A DNA stretch of 48,097 nucleotides. It comes from an uncultured Burkholderiales bacterium (lineage in GTDB: Bacteria > Pseudomonadota > Gammaproteobacteria > Burkholderiales > Burkholderiaceae_C). The notes beneath the pieces were generated by a model that searched no databases, was not told the DNA's origin, and worked only from the letters and a program-made list of their open reading frames with translations. Location: positions 1-48,097 of the forward strand of contig CADEDE010000011.1 in the NCBI GenBank assembly GCA_902825995.1, written 5' to 3'. Positions 16,943 to 26,551 of the stretch are shown here, one piece after another. The position numbers and the translations under genes were made by a program. Position 1 is the first letter of the stretch. The number at the start of each line of letters is the position of its first letter.

Positions 16943-18829
16943 TCAAACGCACGGCGCCGCGCGGTACTCCGGCACCAGCCCGGCGAGCGCCTGTTGCGCC
17001 GCCAGGGGGTCGGGGGCCATGCCCGGCGCGGCACGTACCGCCGCCAGCAGCGCCTCGAGCGGCACGCCGCGCGATTCGAGACGGGCCACGCGCAGCGCCG
17101 CCACCGACGTGGGCAGCGTGGTGTCGGCGTCGGCCAGCAACTCCTCGTACAACTTTTCTCCCGGCCGCAGCCCCGAGAATTCGATCGCGATCTCGTCCTC
17201 GCTATGTCCCGACAACCGTATCAACTGCCGCGCCAGATCGACGATCTTCACCGGCTCACCCATGTCGAGCACCAGTACCTGCCCGCTTTGCCCGATGGCC
17301 GCGGCCTGCAGCACCAGCCGTGCAGCCTCGGGGATGGTCATGAAGTAGCGAATGATGTCCGGGTGGGTCACGGTCACCGGGCCGCCCTTTTCGATCTGCT
17401 CCTTGAATTTCGGGATCACGCTGCCGGATGAGCCGAGCACGTTACCGAAACGCACGGCCATGAATTTGGTGCCGGCGTGCTCGGCGGCGAGCGCCGAGAC
17501 GGCCATCTCGGCGGCGCGCTTGGTGGCGCCCATCACGTTGGTCGGGTTGACGGCCTTGTCGGTGCTGATGAGCACGAAACGCTCGGCGCCGTGCTCGGCG
17601 GCAGCCAGTGCGGCGTGGTAGGTACCGAGCGTGTTGTTGCGCAGGCAGGCCCAGGCGTTTTCTTCTTCCATCAGCGGCACGTGCTTGTAGGCCGCGGCAT
17701 GGAACACAACCTGGGGTTGCCATTTGGCGAAGGTGGCGCGCAGGTGCTCGAGATCCTTCACATCGCCGATCAGCTTCACCAACGGCAGCTGCGGGTGGCG
17801 CTCGGCCAGATCCTGCTCGATGGCGTAGAGGTTGAACTCGCTCAACTCGTAGAGCACCAGCCGCGCCGGCCTGTAGAGCGCCACCTGGCGGCACAGCTCG
17901 CTGCCGATGCTGCCGCCGGCGCCGCTGATCAGCACCGTCTTGCCGTGCAGGCATTCGCCGATGCCGGCTTCGTCGAGCTGCACGGGCTCGCGGCCGAGCA
18001 GGTCTTCGGGCTCGATATCGCGCACCCGGTTGACCTGCGTGCCCGCCTGCAGCTCTCGCGCCGACGGCACCGTCAGCACCGGCAGGCCGGTCTGCGCGCA
18101 CAGCTCGAACAGGCGCTTGCGCTGGCTGCCGCGCAGCGATGGCAGCGCGATCACCAGGTGCGTGGCCGCGCCGCGTACCGCCTTGTCCTGCACCGCGACC
18201 AGCGGCCCGAGTACCGGCACCCCGGCGATGCGTGCGCCGCGCTTGGCGGGGTCGTCGTCGAGCAGTCCGAGCACCGTCCAGCCCTGTTGGTGGATGCCGG
18301 CCAGCAGGCGCTTGGCCGCCTCCCCGGCGCCGAGCACCAGCGCGCGGCGGATCTCGGCGTCGCTGCCGGTGATTTGATTGCGCGCGTGCTCGTAGAGCAT
18401 GCGATAGGCGATACGGATCACGCACACGCCCATCAGCGTGACGATGGGATGCAAGGCCAGCACGGCGCGCGGCACCTTGATCAGGCCCAGGCCGAGCACC
18501 ACGGCTGCGCTAACGGCGCCGGCCACGGCGCACGCCAACGTCAGCCGCTTGACCTCACCGAAGCCCGAGAAGCGCCACATGCCTTGCGGCACCCGCAGTG
18601 CCGCAAAGGCAATCAGATAGGCCGCGATGACGCCCAGCATCACCCCAAGGTCATAACCGGGACGCGCCGCGATCCAGCGCTCGAAGCCGAGGCGAAACAG
18701 GTAGGTCAGGTTCCAGCAAACGGCGATCACCAGGCCGTCAACGACCAGCGACAGCGGCTCGCGATGCGGGCGCAGGCGGGCCAGGAAACGATCGAGGCGG
18801 TGCCAGAGCGTCAACGCGGGTTCGCTCAT
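16943..18829 (-). CDS. Membrane UDP-sugar 4,6-dehydratase (CapD/WbpM/PglF family)
   Basis: 628-aa protein. About four transmembrane helices (residues about 25-150) precede a CoA-binding-like Rossmann domain (ALVLGAGEAAKRLL) and a C-terminal SDR dehydratase domain with the NAD motif VLISGAGGSIGSELCRQ. The active site reads STDKAVNPTNVMGATKRAAEM, so the usual tyrosine of YxxxK is methionine, as in WbpM and PglF UDP-GlcNAc 4,6-dehydratases. It should make the UDP-4-keto-6-deoxy sugar used by the adjacent aminotransferase. The ATG overlaps the upstream sugar transferase stop (ATGA). It is the last gene of the glycan cluster and converges on otnI. Confidence 0.9.
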   Translation of the reverse strand: MSEPALTLWHRLDRFLARLRPHREPLSLVVDGLVIAVCWNLTYLFRLGFERWIAARPGYDLGVMLGVIAAYLIAFAALRVPQGMWRFSGFGEVKRLTLACAVAGAVSAAVVLGLGLIKVPRAVLALHPIVTLMGVCVIRIAYRMLYEHARNQITGSDAEIRRALVLGAGEAAKRLLAGIHQQGWTVLGLLDDDPAKRGARIAGVPVLGPLVAVQDKAVRGAATHLVIALPSLRGSQRKRLFELCAQTGLPVLTVPSARELQAGTQVNRVRDIEPEDLLGREPVQLDEAGIGECLHGKTVLISGAGGSIGSELCRQVALYRPARLVLYELSEFNLYAIEQDLAERHPQLPLVKLIGDVKDLEHLRATFAKWQPQVVFHAAAYKHVPLMEEENAWACLRNNTLGTYHAALAAAEHGAERFVLISTDKAVNPTNVMGATKRAAEMAVSALAAEHAGTKFMAVRFGNVLGSSGSVIPKFKEQIEKGGPVTVTHPDIIRYFMTIPEAARLVLQAAAIGQSGQVLVLDMGEPVKIVDLARQLIRLSGHSEDEIAIEFSGLRPGEKLYEELLADADTTLPTSVAALRVARLESRGVPLEALLAAVRAAPGMAPDPLAAQQALAGLVPEYRAAPCV

Positions 18830-19443
18830 GGGGTGCCTTGGGCCAACGCGCGCGCCCACAGCACGCGCAAGGTGCGGCCGATCACGCGCAAATCGGTGGC
18901 CAGCGTGGCCTGCTCGGCATAGGCCACCGCGGCACGCAGTTTCCTGGGCAGCAAGACCTCGACGTACTCGCGCTCGGGATCGCCGGCCCGCGCCAGCAGT
19001 TCGTTCTCGTCGGCCAGATCCAGCGACACCGGATCGGTGATGCCGGGGCGCACGGCGAGCACTTTGTCGCGCAACTCGGCAGGGTACTGCGCCACGTAGG
19101 CGGGCAACTCGGGCCGCGGGCCGACCAGGCTCATGTGCCCGGCCAGCACGTCGATGAGTTGCGGCAATTCGTCGAACTTGCTGCGGCGCAGGAAGGCGCC
19201 GGCGCGCGTGATGCGCGGGTCGTTGCCGACGGTGATCGGCGGCCCGCGCCGGGACGCATCGGCCACCATCGTGCGGAACTTGCGAATGGCGAAGGGCCGG
19301 CCGTGGCGGCCGACGCGCTGCTGGCGAAACAGCGCCGGCCCCGGCGAATCGAGCTTGATCCACAGCGCGATGAAGACCAGCAGTGGCGCCAGCAGCACCA
19401 GCGCGACGGCGGCGCCGAACAGGTCGAACATGCGCTTGGCCAT
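18826..19443 (-). CDS. Initiating phosphosugar transferase (PglC/WcaJ-like)
   Basis: 205-aa monotopic sugar-phosphate transferase that loads the first sugar phosphate onto undecaprenyl phosphate. It has one N-terminal hydrophobic hairpin (RMFDLFGAAVALVLLAPLLVFIALWI). The family core FRQQRVGRHGRPFAIRKFRTM follows, then the catalytic Asp-Glu pair in SKFDELPQLIDVL and the closing GHMSLVGPRPELP. The short length matches the minimal PglC form rather than the longer WbaP. The start is the ATG at 19443, 10 nt after the aminotransferase stop. Confidence 0.9.
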   Translation of the reverse strand: MAKRMFDLFGAAVALVLLAPLLVFIALWIKLDSPGPALFRQQRVGRHGRPFAIRKFRTMVADASRRGPPITVGNDPRITRAGAFLRRSKFDELPQLIDVLAGHMSLVGPRPELPAYVAQYPAELRDKVLAVRPGITDPVSLDLADENELLARAGDPEREYVEVLLPRKLRAAVAYAEQATLATDLRVIGRTLRVLWARALAQGTP

Positions 19444-19453
19444 CGGACCGGGC

Positions 19454-20617
19454 TCAAGCCAGTGCGGCGCGAACCGCATCGACCACACGCTGGACGTCGG
19501 CATCCGTCATCCGCGTGTACAGCGGCAGACTGAGCATTCGTTCATAGGCTTGCTGGCTGTGCGGGAACATCGCCGCATCGAGCGCGTAGCGCTCGCGCCA
19601 ATAGGGGTGCAAGTGCAGCGGGATGTAGTGCACGCTGCAGCCGACGCCGGCAGCGAAAAGGCGATCGATGAAGGTATCGCGGTCGATGCCGGCGCCATCG
19701 GCGAGGCGCAAGACGTACAGGTGCCAGGCGTGCAGGTCTCCCGGCCGCGGCTGCGATGGCAGGGTGACGGGCAGGCCCGCCAGCGCCGCGTCATACAGCG
19801 CGGCCAACGCTGCACGGCGCTGCTGAAACACCCGCGCCTTCTTCAATTGGTGCAAACCGAGAGCGGCGGCCATATCGGTCAGGTTGTATTTGAAGCCGGG
19901 GGCGACGATCTCGTAGTACCAGCTCGGCGCCGTGGCGGTGAAGCGGTCGAAGGCGTCGCGGCTCATGCCATGCAGGCGCATGACCCTGGCGCGTGCGGCC
20001 AGCGCCGCATCGCGCGTGACCAGCATGCCGCCCTCGCCGGTGGTGATGGTCTTGTTGGCGTAGAAGCTGAACACCGTGGCGTCGCTGGCCAGCGTACCGA
20101 CCAGTTGCCCGCCGATCGTTGTGGGCAGCGCATGAGCAGCGTCTTCGACCACTTTCAGACCGTGCTGACGCGCAAGCGCCAGGATCGCCGGCATGTCCGC
20201 CGCGAGTCCGGCGTAATGCACCGGCAGGATCGCCTTGGTACGCGGCCCGATCGCCGCTTCGATGGCCCGCGCGTCGATATTCAGCGTGGCCGGGTCGATA
20301 TCGACCAGCTTCACATCCGCGCCGAGATAGCGCACGACTTCGGCGGTGGCGGTGAAGGTGTGCGTCGTCGTGATGACCTCGTCGCCCGGGCCGATGCCGA
20401 TGGCTTCGAGCGCCAGATGCAGGCCGGCGGTGGCCGAATTCACCGCAATGCAGTGCAGCGACTCGTCGCCGAGGAAGACCGCGAAATCGCACTCGAAGCG
20501 CTTGGCCTTCGGGCCGGTGGTGAGCCAGCCCGAGCGCAGCGTATCGACGACTTCGGCGATTTCTTCTTCGCCAATGTCGGGCAGCGCGAAGGGCAGGAAA
20601 GGCAGCGATGAACTCAT
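19454..20617 (-). CDS. DegT/DnrJ/EryC1/StrS aminotransferase (PglE-like)
   Basis: 387-aa PLP sugar aminotransferase. The N-terminus [36 protein letters not shown] is typical. [12 protein letters not shown] carries the cofactor-binding aspartate, and the pyridoxal lysine is in [19 protein letters not shown]. Given the adjacent WbpM/PglF-like dehydratase, the likely reaction is amination at C4 of a UDP-4-keto-6-deoxy-HexNAc. Product stereochemistry (Qui or Fuc series) cannot be told. The ATG overlaps the methyltransferase stop (ATGA). Confidence 0.88.
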   Translation of the reverse strand: MSSSLPFLPFALPDIGEEEIAEVVDTLRSGWLTTGPKAKRFECDFAVFLGDESLHCIAVNSATAGLHLALEAIGIGPGDEVITTTHTFTATAEVVRYLGADVKLVDIDPATLNIDARAIEAAIGPRTKAILPVHYAGLAADMPAILALARQHGLKVVEDAAHALPTTIGGQLVGTLASDATVFSFYANKTITTGEGGMLVTRDAALAARARVMRLHGMSRDAFDRFTATAPSWYYEIVAPGFKYNLTDMAAALGLHQLKKARVFQQRRAALAALYDAALAGLPVTLPSQPRPGDLHAWHLYVLRLADGAGIDRDTFIDRLFAAGVGCSVHYIPLHLHPYWRERYALDAAMFPHSQQAYERMLSLPLYTRMTDADVQRVVDAVRAALA

Positions 20618-21312
20618 AACGGTTTTTCGATCCAGGCCAGCATATGCGTGCGCAACGGCGGCATGGCGTTAAGCAGAGGATAAAGCCGCGGGTGAAGGCG
20701 GCAGGCCGCGCGCGCCAGCGGCGGCGCCAGCGTGACGCGCCGAGCCGCGACGCGCGCCTGCGGGAACAGCGCACGCAGCTCGGCCAGCGGCACGCCGCGC
20801 ACATCGGGGTTGCGCGGGTTATCGACGCGCAGGTCGTACCACAGCACCGCACCGCCGGGAGCCAGCCAACGCCACATCGCAGCGGCCAGTTCGGATCGCG
20901 TCTGATGGCCCTGCAGCGAGCTGAAGACCGTGGCTTGCAGCACCAGATCCTGGCTGCCGGCCTCGATCGGCACCTGCCTTGCATCGCCTTCGATCAGGCG
21001 CAGCGCCACCGGCAGCACCTGCCTGGCGTGCGCCGCGCGATCGGGCAGCAGCTCGATACCGGTGAGGCGCTCGGGCATGAAGCCCAGTCGCAGCAGCTCT
21101 TGCAGATTGCCTCCGGCGCCGCAGCCGACCTCGACCGCGCGCTTGTCGGACAGTGATGTCCAGCCCGCGCGTTTGAAGAACCCGAGCATCGCGCGCTGGC
21201 GCTCCTGCACCGCCTGCCACACATCGGGCTGCAGGATGCTGTAGCGTTCGGGCGCGCCGCGGCGGGCGTAGCGCGCGGCCATTGCCTCGCGGTCGTCGGA
21301 CGGCTGGTTCAT
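20614..21312 (-). CDS. Class I SAM-dependent methyltransferase of the glycan cluster
   Basis: 232-aa methyltransferase with motif [22 protein letters not shown], an acidic residue after strand 2 (GIELL), and motif [27 protein letters not shown]. No signal peptide or membrane segment. Its place next to the 4-aminotransferase suggests methylation of a sugar amine or hydroxyl, as in the N-methylated FucNAc4N of Bordetella band A. That is inference from context only. The ATG overlaps the GT4 stop (ATGA). Confidence 0.82.
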   Translation of the reverse strand: MNQPSDDREAMAARYARRGAPERYSILQPDVWQAVQERQRAMLGFFKRAGWTSLSDKRAVEVGCGAGGNLQELLRLGFMPERLTGIELLPDRAAHARQVLPVALRLIEGDARQVPIEAGSQDLVLQATVFSSLQGHQTRSELAAAMWRWLAPGGAVLWYDLRVDNPRNPDVRGVPLAELRALFPQARVAARRVTLAPPLARAACRLHPRLYPLLNAMPPLRTHMLAWIEKPL

Positions 21313-22547
21313 GGTCGGCGTGCGGCCTGCACCGCGTCGAGAAAGCGCTGCGCCAGCACCGGGTAGGTGTGATGCGCCTGCACGAAGACCCGGCCGCGTT
21401 GGCCCATGGCGTGGCGCTCGGCGGCGGGCAATCCGGCCAGCCGCTTCAACCCGTTGGCAACGGCGAGCGCGTCGCCCGGCGGCACCGAGAGGCCGCAGCC
21501 GGCCTCGGCCACCGGGTCATTGCCGGCCTCGACCGCGTGCAGCACCGCGCAGCCGGCCATCATGTAATCCATCAATTTGTTCGGCGCGATGCCGAAGCGG
21601 TAGATCGGTACGCGCTGCCAGCCGATATAGGCGATATCGAGCTGCGCCAGCAGCGAAGGCACCTGCGCCTTCGGGATCGGCGCCAGCAGCGAGATATTCG
21701 TCAGGCCTTCGGCGGCGATGCGCGCCGCCAGGTGCTCACGCAAATGGCCATCGCCGACGAGGACCAAGCGCAGCGGCGCATTGCGCAGCAGGGCCGCCGC
21801 GTCGAGCAGGGTATCGAGGGCGTTGGGCTCACCCATCGAACCCGCATAGCCGACCACGGCTTGACCGGCAGCGCGCGCAGCGTCGAGAACCGCCTGCACA
21901 TCGCCCTGCAGCGCTGCCGGCGCCGCTGCCCAATCGTCGGGCGCGATGCCGTTGGGCACGATCGTCAGCTTGCGCAAATCCAGGCCCTGCGCGGCCATGT
22001 GATCGTGCACCTTGGGCAGCATCGACACGACCGCGTCGGCATGGCGGTAGGCGCTGTTCTCGGCGGCCTGGCACAGCAGCGCGAACGGGTGCCAGCGCGA
22101 CATGCCCGACAGCTCGATCGGCGACAGCGGCCACAGATCGTGCACCTCATGCACCAGCACCGCGTCGGCCCGCCGCGCGATGCGCCGCGCGACCCAGCAG
22201 TCCATCGGGTAGGTGCTGGAGCCAATCACCACATCGGGCCGTGGCGATGTGGCCAGCGTCGGCGCCAGCCCCCACGCCTGGCGCAGGAACGACGCGATAT
22301 TGGCCAGGCGCGCGAGGCCATTGCCGCGGTAGCGCGGCGTGGGCAGCCAGCGGTAGACGATGCCGTCGATATTTTCCTCGCCCGTGGCACCCGCAACAGG
22401 CTGGCGCGCACGCACATGCGAGAAATCGGCGGCGACGATCTGCACGCTGTGCCCGGCGCGCACCCATTCGCGCGCCAGGTAATACGGCCGGTATTCCATG
22501 CCCAGCGCAGGCGCGCCAGCGTAGTGGTTGATGAGCAGGATATTCAC
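21309..22547 (-). CDS. Glycosyltransferase family 4 (WbuB-like)
   Basis: 412-aa GT-B glycosyltransferase. The N-terminal acceptor domain begins NILLINHYAGAPALGMEYRPYYLAREWVRAGHSVQIVAADFSHVR, a segment common in surface-polysaccharide GT4 enzymes. The donor domain has AVVGYAGSMGEPNALDTLLDAA, LVLVGDGHLREHL and the EX7E-like region PNKLMDYMMAGCAVLHAVEAGNDPVAEAGCG. The start is GTG at 22547, overlapping the stop of the neighbouring GT (GTGA). The open frame further upstream is that neighbour in another frame. Donor and acceptor are unknown. Confidence 0.87.
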   Translation of the reverse strand: MNILLINHYAGAPALGMEYRPYYLAREWVRAGHSVQIVAADFSHVRARQPVAGATGEENIDGIVYRWLPTPRYRGNGLARLANIASFLRQAWGLAPTLATSPRPDVVIGSSTYPMDCWVARRIARRADAVLVHEVHDLWPLSPIELSGMSRWHPFALLCQAAENSAYRHADAVVSMLPKVHDHMAAQGLDLRKLTIVPNGIAPDDWAAAPAALQGDVQAVLDAARAAGQAVVGYAGSMGEPNALDTLLDAAALLRNAPLRLVLVGDGHLREHLAARIAAEGLTNISLLAPIPKAQVPSLLAQLDIAYIGWQRVPIYRFGIAPNKLMDYMMAGCAVLHAVEAGNDPVAEAGCGLSVPPGDALAVANGLKRLAGLPAAERHAMGQRGRVFVQAHHTYPVLAQRFLDAVQAARRP

Positions 22548-23638
22548 GACGCGAGCTGCTTCAGGCGTTCGAGAAAGCCGCGCACGGCCGGCGCGAACAG
22601 CGCATGCTTGGCGATCCAGGCGCGGTTTTCGGCCGCGATAGCGGCGGCGCGGCGCTGCAATGCATCGAGCTGCGCCGCGCTGGGCATAGCACCGTCGGCT
22701 AGCAGCAAACCATTGCGCCCGCTCTGGACCAACTCGCGGTTGGCCGGCAGATCGGAGAGGATCGGGATGCAGCCCTGCGCCATCGCTTCGAGCACCGAGA
22801 CCGAGACCGAATCGCTGGTCGGCAGGCTCAGATACCACTGCGCCTGGGCGTAACGCCGCTCCTGCGCGGCCGGGTCGAGCCGGCCGGTAAATTGCACGCT
22901 CTCGGTCAGGCCCATCTCGCCCACCAAGGCGCCGAGTTGTTCGCGCATTGCGCCGTCGTTGGCGACGACCAGGCGCGCATCGGGCCACCGGGCGCGAATG
23001 CCAGCGAAGACGTGCAGCACACGCTGCGGTGCATACGGCCGCTCCAGGCCACGGTTGGCGAAGAACAGATGCGCGCTCTTTTCGCCCGCCAGCGCCGGCA
23101 GCGCCTCCAGGCCGAAGGGAAAAGTCATCACCTCGCCGGCGCCCAGCGCCTGCATGCGCGCGGCCATGTGCAGCGAGTCGCTGGTGGTGAGCGTGCATGC
23201 GCCGAGCACGCGGCGGATCAGCGCGCGCTGCACGGCGCTGCGCTCGGGCGTATGCAGGATATCCGAGCCCCAGGCCGAGCCGACGATCGGCGCGTGCACG
23301 CCGAAGAGGCGCCGCGCCAACCAGGCCAGCGTGCCGTGCGACGTCAGGTAATGCGCGTGGACCCACGCCGGCTGCACCTGCTTCAGCCAATGCACGAAGC
23401 GCGGCAGTTTGCGCAGCAGCGCCGCATTGCCGCCCGCGAAGGCCGGCGTCGTTTGCAGCGCCAGGCGGTGCGCTTGCGGCACCAGCACATCGAAGCTCGG
23501 CGCGAAGCCGCGGCTGGATGCCGCCCACAATTCGAAACCGTCGAAAACCTGCGGACCGACGGCGGCCAGCGCACGCGCCCATTTCAGAAGGTGCGGGCTT
23601 TCGCCGTCGCCCCACAGCACATACCTCACGACCATCAT
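22544..23638 (-). CDS. Glycosyltransferase family 4
   Basis: 364-aa GT-B glycosyltransferase. It starts MMVVRYVLWGDGESPHLLKWARALAAVG and has HAHYLTSHGTLAWLARRLFG in the acceptor domain. The donor domain contains HVFAGIRARWPDARLVVANDG, ESVQFTGRLDPAAQERRYAQAQWYLSLPTSDSVSVSVLEAMAQGCIPILSDLPANRELV, with the EX7E motif within that stretch. The pattern SDSVSVSVLEAMA is usual for capsule and O-antigen transferases. Two adjacent ATG codons are available at the start, the first overlapping the acyltransferase stop by 4 nt. Confidence 0.86.
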   Translation of the reverse strand: MMVVRYVLWGDGESPHLLKWARALAAVGPQVFDGFELWAASSRGFAPSFDVLVPQAHRLALQTTPAFAGGNAALLRKLPRFVHWLKQVQPAWVHAHYLTSHGTLAWLARRLFGVHAPIVGSAWGSDILHTPERSAVQRALIRRVLGACTLTTSDSLHMAARMQALGAGEVMTFPFGLEALPALAGEKSAHLFFANRGLERPYAPQRVLHVFAGIRARWPDARLVVANDGAMREQLGALVGEMGLTESVQFTGRLDPAAQERRYAQAQWYLSLPTSDSVSVSVLEAMAQGCIPILSDLPANRELVQSGRNGLLLADGAMPSAAQLDALQRRAAAIAAENRAWIAKHALFAPAVRGFLERLKQLAS

Positions 23639-24225
23639 TGCCGGCGCGCGGCCCAGGCTGCGTACGCCGCAAGCAGCTCGGGGTATTGCGCGAGCAGCTT
23701 ATCGTCGCCGTCGCGCGCATCGCCCACCACGCGCGCGGGGCGGCCATCGAGGACCGCGAAATCGGGGAACTCGCCGCGCACCTGGCTGCCGGCGCAAACG
23801 ATCGTGCCGCGGCCCAGGCGCGTATCGGCCTCGATCAGCACCTGCGGGCCGATAAAGCTCCAGGCGCCGATATGCACCGGGCCGGCAATCCAGCCCGGGC
23901 GCGCGGCTTCGTGGCTAGTGGGCCAGGCCACATAGCGCTCGCGCAGCAGGCGCATCGCGCGGTGCGAGCTGTGCGTGACGATGCTGACATGACTGGTGAG
24001 CTGCACACCGTCGTCGAGCGTGATGCCGCCGCTGGCCTCGATGAAATTGAAGGGGCCGATGAAGACGTGATCGCCCAGTGTGAGCCGTTCTTCGTGTTCG
24101 ATACAGGCTGCCGGCGAGATGCGCGTGTTGGGCAAAGCGCGGCCCTGCGAACGCTCGCCGAAGACCACGCGGTAGAGCAGCGCGCGCACAGCCCGGCGGC
24201 GCAGGCGGTTGAACCAGGCGCGCAT
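23635..24225 (-). CDS. Left-handed beta-helix acyltransferase (O-acetyltransferase-like)
   Basis: 196-aa protein with hexapeptide-repeat features (RLTLGDHVFIGPFNFIEA, GITLDDGVQLTSHVSIVTHSS, GAWSFIGPQVLIEADTRLGRGTIVCAGSQV), so a left-handed parallel beta-helix acetyltransferase of the LacA/CysE/WcaF type. The catalytic histidine is probably in SIVTHSSHR. It may O-acetylate the repeat unit or N-acetylate the 4-amino sugar made by the downstream aminotransferase. The start ATG shares one base with the flippase stop (TGATG). Confidence 0.82.
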   Translation of the reverse strand: MRAWFNRLRRRAVRALLYRVVFGERSQGRALPNTRISPAACIEHEERLTLGDHVFIGPFNFIEASGGITLDDGVQLTSHVSIVTHSSHRAMRLLRERYVAWPTSHEAARPGWIAGPVHIGAWSFIGPQVLIEADTRLGRGTIVCAGSQVRGEFPDFAVLDGRPARVVGDARDGDDKLLAQYPELLAAYAAWAARRQ

Positions 24226-25454
24226 CACGCCAGCCCCTCTGCCGTGACCGGCCAGTGGGCCAGGCGCCAGAAATACCAGCCGAAAAAGAGCGCCATCGCC
24301 GCCGAGACCGCCCAGCCCGCGCCTTGCAGGCCGCGCCACCACAGGCCCGCCGCCAGCGCGGCGACGAAGACGCCCTGGCCCAGCAGCGCGACCTTGAGCG
24401 CCCAGGCCTGTGCATTCCAGGCCATCGTCACCACGGCCAATGGCGAGGCGATGAAATGCATGCCGATATACACAGCCAGCGCGCGCGCGACAGCGCCGGC
24501 ATCGCGCCACGCCGCGCCGAAGGCCGTCTCGAAGGCCCAGGGGCCGAGCGCCCACAACAACAGCACCAGCGGGGCGGCGAGCACCGCGAGCGTCGCCATC
24601 GTTCGGCGCACATCGCCGCGCCCGCTGGCCACGCCCTGCCCGGCCAGGCGCGGGTACAGGGCCTGCGATACCGCGCCACCGACGAGCGTGGCGGGGGCTT
24701 TCAGGTAGCGCATCACCAGGCCCCAGAAGCCGGCGGCGGCCACGCCCTGCGAGGCGGCCACCAGGCTCAGCGCCAGCGCATCGAGCAGGGTGCCGGCGAA
24801 AGCGTGCGGTGTATTCAGCAGCGGGAAATCGCGGTGCTTGCAGGCTGCCGACGCAAGCTGAGATCGCGGCACGCGCAGCCAGCCCGCCAGGCGCAAGCGC
24901 AGCAGCGCCAGCGCCGCCAGCGCCGCCACCAGCGGGGCCGCGATCAAACCCGCGACGCCCGCCTGCGCCATACCCGCCAGGCCCTGCGCCAGCGCGCCGC
25001 CGCCATGCTGCACGACGCGCGCTGCCGCCAGCGCCTTGAAGCGCTGGGCGCGCGTGGCCAGCAAGGTCGCCAGCGACAGGGCACCCAGGGCCATCACCGC
25101 GAGCGGCAGCCACAGCGGCCACGTTGCCGCGACGGACCAGGCCCACAGCGCGCCGACGAGCGCCGCGATCAGGCTGCTGCCGGCGAGCAGCCACAGCGAC
25201 AAGGCGCGCAGGGTCTGAGCCTCGCTTTCGTCGGCCGCCAGCGGCAGCGCGAATTCATAGCGTGCGCAGGCCACGACGGCGAAGGTCGCGGCCACCGCCG
25301 CGAACAGGTGGTAGATGCCGAACTCGGCCGGCGAATACAGGCGCGTCAGCCAGGGCCCGAGGGCCAGCGGCAGCAATTGCGCCAGCGCCCCGCCGGCCAG
25401 CAGGGTGAATACGGCGCGCAGCAGGCCCGTGCGCGGCGCAATGACGCCGCTCAT
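24225..25454 (-). CDS. Oligosaccharide flippase (Wzx/MOP family)
   Basis: 409-aa integral membrane protein with about twelve hydrophobic stretches. The N-terminal segment LLAGGALAQLLPLALGPWLTRLYSPAEFGIYHLFAAVAATFAVVACARYEFALPLA is the polysaccharide-biosynthesis/MOP flippase signature. It should move undecaprenyl-linked oligosaccharide across the inner membrane. No Wzy polymerase gene is present nearby. The ATG at 25454 overlaps the upstream aminotransferase stop by 4 nt. Confidence 0.87.
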   Translation of the reverse strand: MSGVIAPRTGLLRAVFTLLAGGALAQLLPLALGPWLTRLYSPAEFGIYHLFAAVAATFAVVACARYEFALPLAADESEAQTLRALSLWLLAGSSLIAALVGALWAWSVAATWPLWLPLAVMALGALSLATLLATRAQRFKALAAARVVQHGGGALAQGLAGMAQAGVAGLIAAPLVAALAALALLRLRLAGWLRVPRSQLASAACKHRDFPLLNTPHAFAGTLLDALALSLVAASQGVAAAGFWGLVMRYLKAPATLVGGAVSQALYPRLAGQGVASGRGDVRRTMATLAVLAAPLVLLLWALGPWAFETAFGAAWRDAGAVARALAVYIGMHFIASPLAVVTMAWNAQAWALKVALLGQGVFVAALAAGLWWRGLQGAGWAVSAAMALFFGWYFWRLAHWPVTAEGLA

Positions 25455-26551
25455 GCCGCCAGCGCTGCGCGCAAGGCGGCCACCACGCGGTCCTGGTCGG
25501 CTTGCGTCAAGTCCGCGCTCATCGGCAGACTGAGCACCTGCTGCGATGCCGCCCCGCTGCGCGGGCAGCCGTCGTGGCGGCCATGCGCGGCGTAGGCGGG
25601 TTGCTGGTGCAACGGCAGCGGGTAGTGCACGGCGGTCGGCACGCCGGCTGCCTTCAAGGCCGACTGCACGGCGTCGCGATCGTGTTCGATGAAGACCGTG
25701 TATTGGCCCCAGACGCAATCGCGGCCGGGCCGCACGGCCAATGTGCGCAGGCCCTCGATGCCTTGCAGCTGCCGCGTATAGCGCACGCCGATCGCATGCC
25801 GCTGCGCCAGCTCCCACTCGAAGCGCGGCCATTTCGCCAGCAGGATCGCCGCTTGCAGGGTATCGAGGCGGCCGCCGACGCCCAGGCGCGTGTGCTTGTA
25901 GCGCGCGCTCTGGCCGTGGACGCGAATCTCGCGCGCGGCCTGGGCCAGCGCGGCGTCGTCGGTGAACAGCGCGCCGCCGTCGCCGTAGCAACCCAGCGGC
26001 TTGCTCGGGAAAAAACTGGTGGCGCCGAAGGTTGAGAGCGCCGTGCTGCGCTGTCCCTTGTAGGTGGCGCCGAAACTCTGCGCCGCATCCTCGATCACCG
26101 CCAGCCTGTGTTGCGCGGCGACGGCATTGATGGCGTCCATATCGGCGCATTGGCCGTACAGGCTGACCGGCATGATGGCGCGCGTGCGCGGCGTAACCGC
26201 GGCCTCGATCAGCGCGGCGTCGATATTCGCCGTATCGGCTTCGATATCGACGAAGACCGGCTTGCCGCCGGCCAGCACGATCGTCTCGGCCGTGGCGGCG
26301 AAGGTGAACGGGCTGGTGATGACTTCATCGCCGGGCTTCAACTCGATCGCCATCAACGCGATCAGCAGCGCCTCGGTGCCGCTGGCGACAGTGATGCAGT
26401 GCTTCGCGCCGGTGAACGCTGCGAGGGCCGCCTCCAGCTCGCCGATTTCGGGGCCCATGATGTACTGGCCGTGGTCGAGCACGCGGCGGATGCGTGCATC
26501 GATGGCCGGCTTCAGGGCCGCATACTGGGCCTTCAGATCGCTAAATTGCAT
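25451..26551 (-). CDS. wlbC: UDP-2-acetamido-3-keto-glucuronate aminotransferase (WlbC/WbpE)
   Basis: 366-aa DegT-type PLP aminotransferase, very close in pattern to WbpE/Wlb[92 protein letters not shown] (pyridoxal lysine), [13 protein letters not shown] and [20 protein letters not shown]. It aminates UDP-3-keto-GlcNAcA at C3 with glutamate as donor, the second step of UDP-diacetamido-uronate synthesis. Its start overlaps the end of wlbB by 11 nt. Confidence 0.92.
   Translation of the reverse strand: MQFSDLKAQYAALKPAIDARIRRVLDHGQYIMGPEIGELEAALAAFTGAKHCITVASGTEALLIALMAIELKPGDEVITSPFTFAATAETIVLAGGKPVFVDIEADTANIDAALIEAAVTPRTRAIMPVSLYGQCADMDAINAVAAQHRLAVIEDAAQSFGATYKGQRSTALSTFGATSFFPSKPLGCYGDGGALFTDDAALAQAAREIRVHGQSARYKHTRLGVGGRLDTLQAAILLAKWPRFEWELAQRHAIGVRYTRQLQGIEGLRTLAVRPGRDCVWGQYTVFIEHDRDAVQSALKAAGVPTAVHYPLPLHQQPAYAAHGRHDGCPRSGAASQQVLSLPMSADLTQADQDRVVAALRAALAA

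Noticed and set aside
16943-19363. Reading the membrane dehydratase as an 806-aa protein fused to the sugar transferase
   Set aside because: The N-terminal part is the sugar transferase gene read in the wrong frame; the ATG at 18829 overlaps the transferase stop and matches the family start.
21309-23747. An 812-aa fused glycosyltransferase
   Set aside because: The upstream half is a second glycosyltransferase gene (22544-23638) read out of frame; the real start is the GTG at 22547.
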